Source: Kiritimatiellia bacterium
GTDB lineage: Bacteria > Verrucomicrobiota > Kiritimatiellia > UBA8416 > JABMPJ01
Length of the DNA stretch: 64,000 nt
Reading direction: 5' to 3'
NCBI GenBank assembly: GCA_030745755.1
Contig: JASLOA010000004.1
Coordinates: 62,001 to 126,000, forward strand
The notes below the pieces were generated by a model, which ran no database searches, was not told the DNA's origin, and worked only from the letters and a program-made list of their open reading frames with translations. The position numbers and the translations under genes are program-made. Positions within the stretch are counted from its first letter, which is position 1. Each line of letters begins with the position of its first letter. Of the stretch, positions 1 through 7,900 are shown piece by piece.

Positions 1-208
1 AGCGCTGAGCGCAGCGCAGGGACACGTCCGCGCTGCCGAAAGGGCATTGGCGGGCGCCTACGAGCTGCGGGCGAAGGAACTGGCAGAGAGGAAAACCGGC
101 GAAGCCTTTGAGAGCGATACGGCTGGCGGTGCGGTTCCCGCCGGCTACGAGGATATCGTCAGCAGCTACTTCAGAGCAGTTGCTGAAGAATCCATCAGAC
201 AGAAATAA
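1..208 (+). CDS. 3' end of an unidentified protein (partial)
   Basis: An open frame enters from the left edge (codons begin at base 2) and ends with TAA at 206-208, giving about 68 C-terminal residues. The tail is alanine- and glutamate-rich and probably helical, and ends in a tyrosine/phenylalanine-containing segment (YEDIVSSYFRAVAEE). I do not recognise the family. It ends 37 bases before the MoxR gene on the same strand, so it may belong to the same transcript. The start lies outside the window. Confidence 0.55.
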   Translation, partial: ALSAAQGHVRAAERALAGAYELRAKELAERKTGEAFESDTAGGAVPAGYEDIVSSYFRAVAEESIRQK

Positions 209-245
209 CAGGTTGAATAGACTCGAAACAAGAGAGAGGTAAGAC

Positions 246-1265
246 ATGGAAACATCAGAAAGCACTAACCCCGAAGCCGTCAATCAAACCGAAGCCATCG
301 CCGCGCTGGCGCGGGCAGGGGAAGCGATCAAGGCCGAAGTGGCAAAGATCATTGTGGGCCAGGTGGACGTGATTAACGAGGTGCTTACGGCTTTCTTTGC
401 CAGGGGCCATTGCGTTATCGAGGGTGTGCCGGGCCTGGCCAAGACCTTGATGATCAGCAGCCTCTCAGAGACCATGTCGCTGGACTTCACACGTGTGCAG
501 TTCACGCCTGACCTGATGCCAACGGACATAACCGGGACCACGCTGTTGAACGAGGATGAACACGGCAAGCGGCACTTCACGTTCTCCCGGGGGCCGGTCT
601 TCACCAACATCCTGTTGGCGGATGAAATTAACCGTACCCCGCCGAAGACACAGGCTGCGCTGCTCGAATCGATGCAGGAGCGCAATGTGAGTGTCGGCGG
701 CGAGAGCTATAAACTCCCCGAGCCGTTCCTCGTGTTGGCCACGCAGAACCCCATCGAGCAGGAAGGGACCTATGCCCTGCCGGAAGCGCAATTGGATCGC
801 TTCCTGTTCCTGGTGAAGATCGATTATCCGTCGCTTAGCGAAGAAGAACGGATCCTGTTGTCGACCACGCTGGAGTCGCTGCCGAAGCTTTTGAGCATCA
901 TTGACGGTCCCACCATCATCCAGATGCAGAAAGCAGTGCGCGGCATTGCGGTGAGTCGCGAGGTGGCCAACTACGCGGCCCGCCTGGCCCGCGCCACCCG
1001 TCCCGGTACTCCTGACGCGCCCGACTTCGTGAATCAGTGGGTGCGCTGGGGATGTGGTCCGCGAGCTGGACAGGCGCTCCTGCTGGCAGGCAAGTCAAAC
1101 GCGGGGCTTAGCGGCCGGAATGAAGTCACGGCCGAAGATGTGAAGAAATTCGTCCACCCGGTGATGCGGCATCGCATGGGGCTGAACTTCGCCGCCGTCA
1201 GCGAAGGCCAGAACACAGACGATATCGTCGACAAGCTTCTGGAACATGTGCCCGAGACGGTGTAG
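246..1265 (+). CDS. MoxR-family AAA+ ATPase
   Basis: A 339-aa cytoplasmic ATPase of the MoxR/RavA branch. The Walker A motif GVPGLAKT lies at residues 60-67 (MoxR proteins often have this GLAKT form), Walker B ILLADEIN at 122-129, followed by the MoxR-typical TPPKTQAALLESMQE, sensor 1 LATQNP at 164-169, and a C-terminal lid domain. Full family length. The start is supported by the purine-rich AGAGAGGTA just upstream. MoxR proteins act as chaperone-like ATPases for assembling or inserting cofactors into partners, often VWA or DUF58 proteins encoded alongside. None follows here; the next genes encode secreted propeller and modular proteins. A role in maturing these surface proteins is only inferred from position. 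Confidence 0.93.
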   Translation: METSESTNPEAVNQTEAIAALARAGEAIKAEVAKIIVGQVDVINEVLTAFFARGHCVIEGVPGLAKTLMISSLSETMSLDFTRVQFTPDLMPTDITGTTLLNEDEHGKRHFTFSRGPVFTNILLADEINRTPPKTQAALLESMQERNVSVGGESYKLPEPFLVLATQNPIEQEGTYALPEAQLDRFLFLVKIDYPSLSEEERILLSTTLESLPKLLSIIDGPTIIQMQKAVRGIAVSREVANYAARLARATRPGTPDAPDFVNQWVRWGCGPRAGQALLLAGKSNAGLSGRNEVTAEDVKKFVHPVMRHRMGLNFAAVSEGQNTDDIVDKLLEHVPETV

Positions 1266-1305
1266 GCAGAGAACGGATAACGATGGGGAATCTCCGAATC
1301 GTCAA

Positions 1306-1333
1306 CCGTTCGCGTCGCCGCTATCGTCAACCG
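1306..1333. repeat. Solo copy of the intergenic repeat arm
   Basis: This stretch, between the MoxR gene and the propeller gene, matches the right arm of the 3108-3193 inverted repeat closely (the core CGTCGCCGCTATCGTCAACC is identical). No convincing left arm is present, although AGAACGGATAACGATGG just upstream may be a decayed one. Confidence 0.65.
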
Positions 1334-1376
1334 GAGTGGCAATAGTAAGGAAGCTGGAAATGCAAGAGGCCGAAAA

Positions 1377-3098
1377 ATGAATAAACACTCGACACTATGC
1401 TTCTTCACAGCAGCGGCCCTCTGCCTCTCATTGCGCGCTCCCACGAAAGCTGGGGTTATCGGGCAGGTAAAGAATGTGGTGCCTTCGACAATCCGGGTCA
1501 GCCCCGATGGGGAGCATGTTCTCTCGGTAACGGTTGACGCACGGACACAACAGCGACGTGTCAATCTCGATGGCAAACTGCTGCCCGGCTCATATGATGC
1601 CATCGCCAAGGGCACCCCTTTCTTCAGTGAGGATGGTAGGCACCATGCGTTTGTCGGCACGCGCGGCACGAATTGCATGGCGGTGGTGGACGGGGTGGAA
1701 GGGCCCTCCTATGCCATTACAACCAATCGGTGGCCCATTACCGGGGTGATGTTTGGTTCAGATGGTGAGAAGACTCATGTGGCCTATCAGGCAACTGAGA
1801 AGGGCAAGCACTACGTGGTCGTGAATGGCCAGAAGCGGGGTGGTTACGACAGTATCGCAGGTGGAGTGCTGCCCGGGATCTGGGATTTCTATTTTCAGGG
1901 AAGCTATTTCGCCTATCGGGCCAAAGTCGGCGACAAGATGGTGGCGTGCCGCGGGCAGGTCGACCGTGACCGTGTCCATCTGGTCCAGAGCCGGCCCTAT
2001 GAATCGATCGGCTCCGGATCACCGGTGTGGATGGGTGGCAAATCCGAGGGGAATAGCGGCGATCTCTTTGCCTTTATTGCCAAGGATGGCCCGGGGAAAG
2101 AGCGTATTCTGACATTGCCCGGCGAGAAGCCGATCACCCAGAAGACGTGGAAATTCGTTGCGCGGAACATGTTGCAGGTGTCGCCCGGCGAGAACAGGGA
2201 AATGGTCTATGTGGCGGGCGATGAGAAGTGGCAAGTGGTCATCGGCGACAAAGTATGGCCGGCTTGCGACACCATGGGGCGGCTGATGTCGTCGCCGTCT
2301 GGCCAGACCTGGGCCAGCACGGCCAAACGCGACGGCAAGCTCGTGATGATGGTCAACGGTGTGCCCGGCAAGGCCTACGCGGAGATCCAACACGGGGATA
2401 CCCTTTTCCCTGCCGGTGATGAACGCGTTGTTTATGCAGCGGCCCAGCTTGGCGAGTCCAAGACGCCCGCCCATATGGTGGTGGATGGCAAGGAAGGCAA
2501 GGCCTATGCGCAAGTGACCGGTGACAGCGTTATTTTTAGTGCAGACAAGAAAGCCATGGCCTATATCGCCGGGGATGGGAACAAGAATTTTGTCGTGCTT
2601 AACGGCAAGGAAGGACCGGCCTTTGACCAGGTGGCCGATTTACGTTTCTCGCCCGCTAAGTCACTACTGGCCTACCGCGCCAGGCGCGGGCTGGAACACT
2701 TCGTTGTTGTTGGCGGAAAACAGCTAGGACCGTATGGCGAAGTCGAGGCGCGCACGCTGGTGTTCAGCCCGGACGGAAAATCAGTGGCCTGGGCCGCATT
2801 CGGGGAAAATGGCCAGTGGTCTGTTTATGTGAATGGTAAACCGATCGATGAGGGCTGCGATAGGATTATCAGCGAACTGACGTTTTCTCCGGGGGTGAAG
2901 GAGCCGGCCTACGTTGCGCGGTTCCTGCCCGAGGGTCGGCAAGCGTTTGCTCTGTCGATGGGCGGTAAATGTGGCCGGCAGTTTCCTTCAATATGGATGG
3001 GCGATGGCGGCAAACTGTTTGTCCAGGAAGATGGCAGTATCGAGTATTTCGCAAAAAGCGGATCCCTGCTGTATAGGGTGGTCGCGAAGGCGGAGTGA
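1377..3098 (+). CDS. Secreted beta-propeller-like repeat protein
   Basis: A 573-aa protein with an N-terminal signal peptide (about 24 residues, hydrophobic core FFTAAALCLSL). The rest consists of degenerate repeats of roughly 45-50 residues, each pairing a segment like FSPDGKSVAW with one like VVVNGKEGPAYD. This resembles WD40-like/TolB-type propeller proteins. No catalytic motif is visible. A weak purine-rich site (AAGAGG) precedes the ATG. It lies between MoxR and the duplicated-domain protein, with intergenic inverted-repeat elements on both sides. Probable role: an exported scaffold or binding propeller in the periplasm or at the surface; ligand unknown. Confidence 0.7.
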   Translation: MNKHSTLCFFTAAALCLSLRAPTKAGVIGQVKNVVPSTIRVSPDGEHVLSVTVDARTQQRRVNLDGKLLPGSYDAIAKGTPFFSEDGRHHAFVGTRGTNCMAVVDGVEGPSYAITTNRWPITGVMFGSDGEKTHVAYQATEKGKHYVVVNGQKRGGYDSIAGGVLPGIWDFYFQGSYFAYRAKVGDKMVACRGQVDRDRVHLVQSRPYESIGSGSPVWMGGKSEGNSGDLFAFIAKDGPGKERILTLPGEKPITQKTWKFVARNMLQVSPGENREMVYVAGDEKWQVVIGDKVWPACDTMGRLMSSPSGQTWASTAKRDGKLVMMVNGVPGKAYAEIQHGDTLFPAGDERVVYAAAQLGESKTPAHMVVDGKEGKAYAQVTGDSVIFSADKKAMAYIAGDGNKNFVVLNGKEGPAFDQVADLRFSPAKSLLAYRARRGLEHFVVVGGKQLGPYGEVEARTLVFSPDGKSVAWAAFGENGQWSVYVNGKPIDEGCDRIISELTFSPGVKEPAYVARFLPEGRQAFALSMGGKCGRQFPSIWMGDGGKLFVQEDGSIEYFAKSGSLLYRVVAKAE

Positions 3099-3107
3099 GA
3101 GGGGGAT

Positions 3108-3193
3108 CGGTTGACGAGAACGGCGACGAGAACGGATTACGAGTAGAGCCTGTCCCAATCGTCCACCGTTCTCGTCGCCGCTATCGTCAACCG
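3108..3193. repeat. Intergenic inverted repeat with 28-nt arms
   Basis: The left arm (3108-3135) and right arm (3166-3193) are inverted copies matching at 26 of 28 positions, around a 30-nt spacer. The arms are built from CGGTTGACGA and GGCGACGAGAACGG. A solo copy of the right arm lies at 1306-1333 in the preceding intergenic gap, and a related inverted repeat lies at 61367-61488. The RNA would form a long stem-loop between two co-directional genes. It may be a processing site, a terminator or a mobile repeat (MITE-like). Confidence 0.75.
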
Positions 3194-3232
3194 GAAGGCT
3201 GGTGGATTTGGAACCTGGAAGGACTCAAACAC

Positions 3233-4906
3233 ATGACGAAACATATAACTATCTTCACCGCCTGCCTTTTCCTGCTGTGCGCGCACTCGCACGCGGCGGC
3301 TGAGCCGACCTCACCAGTAAAAGGGCTCAAGTGTGTGTTCCTCGCGCCGCGTGTTCCCGCTCCGTTTGAGTCGTCGCTGGTGGGCAGTCAAAAACGCCTG
3401 CCGGCGATTGCTGAAAAAGCCGGGATTTCGGGGCATTCGCAGGTGGAGTTGACGCTTGATCGGGACGACGAAAAACGAGCGGCCGAAATTACAGCCGCGC
3501 TGTCAAACGGGCCCATTGACTTGCTCGGGCTCACCGTTTCCGCTAAGCAAACGATTCCTTCAGAGGATGGAAAGAAAAAGGCTACAATAATCCCGGGGAT
3601 CATGGGCGATGCCTCGCAGTGTATCCCCATCATGGACCAGGCCCTGGCGATTAATCCCAGAATGCAGTTCCTTATTATGGTGCCCGGTCCCGTAAACATC
3701 CCGGTGCGGAAAGTAAGCGAGCTCAAATGGTCGGGTGACCGATATCATAAGGTCGCCTTCGAGGCTATTGTGAAGAAGATGCGCGTTCGCTATCCGAGCA
3801 ACCGCATACTCTGTGCCTATTATGGGCGCACCGGCTCAGAGCTGAAAACGCGCTTTGAGGATGGGGACCTGCCAGGTATAGCGGAGCTGGTCGGGGAGAA
3901 GGGTGTCTTTCGTGACGAGGCGGGAAATCCAGCACCTGTGCTGGATGATCTCAATGCAATGATAACGGCCTCGATCATGTACGACGTCGATCTCACGCAG
4001 AAGGATCTGGGGCTGGGATACAAGGCGGATCTGGGTTCGATGCTCAAGACCGTTCTGAGGTTCGAATCCAAGCATCGTGAATACGTTCCAGAACCATTTG
4101 CTGGACCGGGACCGAACGTCTTTACCCCGGAAACCTGGGATCCGCCCTGGGGCTATACGGTTCCGCAGACCGACAAGAAGGGGGTCAAGGCCGTTTTGTG
4201 GGGACATAAATTCTTCGCTCCGCTGGTTGATGCGACAACGGCAATCGCTGAGAGAAGTGGGATCAAGGACCAAACGGTAAAGGCTTATGTGCAAAAGCCT
4301 TTTCAAGGTGGGCCGGGTGTCGGTGCCATGAATCTGATGCCGCGAGAAAAGGGGAACTCAGTACAACTCGATCTCGCTGCCAATAAGTATGATCTCCTGT
4401 GCCTGACCTATCACATGCAGGATACGGGGAGGCTCCGACATTACAAGAAGTGGTTTGATTATATTCTGGAGCGAAACCCGGAGGCGCGACTCCTCATTCA
4501 TCTGCCAGCTTCTTTCGACCCCGTCAGTCGGGATCTCCGCTTGTTTAACGAAACTGGCGATGCGATACGTGCCAGGTTCTACAAGGAGATCGTGCTGCCC
4601 ATGCGGACGCTGTATCCGGATAACGAGATCATCTTCTGGTCTTCCGGGCGCGTGAACTCTGAGTTGCGACGCCGCTACGAAGAAGGGAAGTTGCCCCAGG
4701 TTAAACAGCTGGTCGGCCCCCGGGGAATCTTTGCGGTAAAGGGCGGCTTGCCGGGTCCCTTGTTAAAGGATCTGGAAGGGCTGATTCTCTACTCCCTCAT
4801 CTACAAGGTCGATCTGCCGAAAAAGATGACCGGCCAGGAAGGCAAGCTCGACCTCAACGCACTCGCCACCGAGATGATTGCCATGGAAAAGGCGAAGGGG
4901 CTTTGA
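3233..4906 (+). CDS. Secreted protein with two tandem copies of an unrecognised domain
   Basis: I start this gene at ATG 3233 because it has a purine-rich site (CTGGAAGGA) upstream and begins a clear signal peptide (MTKHITIFTACLFLLCAHS, cleaved near AHAAA). An upstream ATG in frame would add a 46-residue tail read through the intergenic repeat. The 557-aa product has two homologous halves (about 28-250 and 312-530). Each ends in the same pattern: NRILCAYYGRTGSELKTRFE in the first half against NEIIFWSSGRVNSELRRRYE in the second, then LPxxxxLVGxxGIF and a DL..LI..S.IY.VDL end. The alternating alpha/beta look could fit an SGNH/flavodoxin-type fold, but I see no GDS motif or catalytic triad. Function unknown. 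A piece of the first half recurs at 48587-48660. Confidence 0.7.
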   Translation: MTKHITIFTACLFLLCAHSHAAAEPTSPVKGLKCVFLAPRVPAPFESSLVGSQKRLPAIAEKAGISGHSQVELTLDRDDEKRAAEITAALSNGPIDLLGLTVSAKQTIPSEDGKKKATIIPGIMGDASQCIPIMDQALAINPRMQFLIMVPGPVNIPVRKVSELKWSGDRYHKVAFEAIVKKMRVRYPSNRILCAYYGRTGSELKTRFEDGDLPGIAELVGEKGVFRDEAGNPAPVLDDLNAMITASIMYDVDLTQKDLGLGYKADLGSMLKTVLRFESKHREYVPEPFAGPGPNVFTPETWDPPWGYTVPQTDKKGVKAVLWGHKFFAPLVDATTAIAERSGIKDQTVKAYVQKPFQGGPGVGAMNLMPREKGNSVQLDLAANKYDLLCLTYHMQDTGRLRHYKKWFDYILERNPEARLLIHLPASFDPVSRDLRLFNETGDAIRARFYKEIVLPMRTLYPDNEIIFWSSGRVNSELRRRYEEGKLPQVKQLVGPRGIFAVKGGLPGPLLKDLEGLILYSLIYKVDLPKKMTGQEGKLDLNALATEMIAMEKAKGL

Positions 4907-7900
4907 AGCATAGATCCACAATCAAGATGCGATATAGGATTGGACTATTTTCCAGTGCGCTGTTGCTGACCGGTGCGACGCTCGTCTCGGCGGCGGACGC
5001 CGAGTCGGCCGCTGAGCCCGCAGCAGCGCCGGTTGCCTGGCATGTGCAGGACGCCGAGTTGCGCGTGCCGGTTAAGGTGGAGATGACGGATGCCTTGTTG
5101 CGGATGCCGCCGCAGGTCTATCTCGCGGATCTGAAACCGCTCGAAATTACGGGTGGCCTGGCCTTTGATCCGCAGACCAAGAGCGCCATCCGGCGTGACG
5201 TTCGCAAGCCGGAAGAGAAAGCGGCGACGATAGCCAAAGAGAAGGAACGCTACAAACGGGCGAAGACGAAGTGGGATCCTAAAGCCTACGGTCGACTGGA
5301 CGAAGGCAGAGGCGGCCCGATCCTGCGAGTTTTCGGTTCGGCGACTTACGCCATCAAGCCGGAGTACAAATACTTTTGCTACTGGTCGGCCCTCTACCCT
5401 CAAAACAAGGTCTTCATCGATGGTAAGCCAGCTCGCCTAAGTGGCAGCAGCATAGTGGCCATCCCCCCCGGCTCCAAGACGCTTAGGATCGAGGCCCGCG
5501 ACTCGCACCTTCGTCAGGCAGGCTTCATTACCCGAAGCCCTCGCGTCGCTCACACGACGATCTGTCTTCCCGGTCATGACCCCACGCGCCTGGTTCCCGT
5601 CGTCCATCGTGCAGGTGGCGAGCGGGTCGGCTGCCGCGTTGCCTGGGCAGAGGTGGGAGAACCGATGTCGATCATGTTCGATTCGTCCAGTGGCGACGAG
5701 GAGTACTGGGTCTACCTGATCGACCAGGCAAAGAAGCCCGCTTCACTTGGTTGGAAACCACAGGCGGAACTCATTGAAGAGGTACGCCAGCTCGATCGCT
5801 ATGATTCCGAGCTCGAAACGCTCGCTGGCTTCGAAAAAATGTGGGGCTCCGCTGCCATCCTGGGAAGGGGCGTTCCGCCGAGACGGGTGATCTATAGCGG
5901 CACGGTTGAATTCCGATCGAAAGCGGCGGACGGGTTGACTCTCACCCAACTGGCACTCTCCCAGCCGGCATCGCTCAGGCGAATCGGCGGGATCTTTCAG
6001 ATTCCCGAAACGGGTTCTTACCGGCTCTTATGCATGGCTGGACCCGGGGGCTATGTATTGCTCGACGGCCAATTGATCGCGACGTTTCGGGGAGCCAAAA
6101 CCGGGCGACTCTTCGAGGTAAAGATCGACCAAGGCGAACACCGCCTCGAGGTTCTTCAATATAACCCCATGGGGCAGGTCGGCTGGGCCGGGCTATGGTG
6201 GAAGGATCCAAACGACAAGGATTACAACGGGGAATATGATTCAAGATGGCTGAAATTCGGCGAGGGCTGGTGCAAGCTCTGGGAGCCGCGGGCGGATGCC
6301 ACGCCCGCGCCGCTGGAGTATCGTACGACAGGATCGCGAGCCTCGTTTCGTTGGCATCACTTCGGCCATCTCTGGGCCGTCTCTCCCGCGCATGATCTCA
6401 ACTGGTATCGATTCAGCGCCCATGCCCCGGGCGCTTCTAAGGACGCCGTCTACCGCTGGCGATTCGACGACGGCCGCACGGCCGAAGGCGAAGAGGTGAT
6501 GAAGCTCTTCTTGCGGCCCGGAATGAGGAAGGTCCAGGTCGAGGTGCTGGATGCCCCGGGCGGCAAGGTGACCGCCCGCGCTGCCGGTGAGGTCAATGCT
6601 CAATTGAATCTGGGCTATTGGAAGAATTTCGGCCTCAGCGGCATTCGAACTCTCTCGAAAACAGACATCCACCTCGCCGTCCTTGGCACGATGCCGAAGC
6701 TTGAAACGCTTACGAAAGCCGACCGCGGCATCGTCTATAATCGCAGACCGGCGATGATCTGGGGGGGAGCGCAGGAAGAGACGCTTGAGCAGTTGCCGCT
6801 GGACGATCTCGTAAACCTCTACGAGTGGTCGTATCCGTTGAAACACTGGGAAGCGAGCGGAGTGCTGCAACGCGGCCACTACTTCCGCGACAGAGGGGGA
6901 GGATTTTCCCCTCCATCACTTGCCTTCCGTGAGGCCCGCGAAGACGCCAGCAAACGGATCGGCGACATGTTGGCGCGGCGGGTCGATGAATTGACCGCTG
7001 CGTATCCGTACAACGAATTGCTGCGGATCGCGCAGAGTTTCACTCGCACGGAAAACGGCCCGAACGCCGTTCGCTTCGCGGCCGCCGAAAAACTATTGGC
7101 CGCCGTGCTGGAGCGTGCCCCCGCCGGCAGCTCTCACTGGAGAGCGGCCGCGTTGGCGCTCGCGGACATCAAGCTGTCTGTCCGCGGCGACACGGCATCC
7201 GCGGTGGCGTGGCTCGAGAAATTCGAGCAGACCGAACCGGCCGTCGACATGAGCGCGTCCTGGCAGTTTGCCGAAGCCCGCCAGTACCATCATCTGGCGG
7301 ACACGGATCAGCTCGCTTCGCTGACAGCCGGGCTGGACTGGTCGCCGATCGAGCGGCCACGCCACGAGGTCGGTTATAACGGCCACAACTACCAGCCTAT
7401 CCACGGGCGCACAGCACAGCAGGCCATGTCAGGCTACGGCTGGACTATCCCATTCAAGCACCACAGGGGGTACTGGTTGGCCCGAGACTTCGATCTACCT
7501 GCGGACTGGAAGGCCAGCCAGCTGTCGTTTGAAGCCGGCTTGCCCGCAGGATACAACTGCGCACCGATCGAGCACGTCTGGATCAACGGCCAGCCGCTCG
7601 GGCGCATGTGGCAATGGCTGGACGAACAGATCGTCATCCCGGCGAAACTTCTGAAGAAAGACGGCAAGAACCGCATCATCTGGCTGCTCCAGCCCTATCC
7701 CTGGCCGGAGCAGGTGCCACAGTCGTCTCCCACCGTCTCTGCCGACTTGAGTTGTAACGCCTCTTCTCATGACCACCGTATTCAGCTAGTAAAGGGTCGC
7801 CATCTGCGTCGCGACCTTGGACAACAGCTGGTGGTGGGAGTGCTTCACGACACCCCCCGCTCGCTTGCCTTCTCACCTGACGGCCATCAACTTGCTTCGG

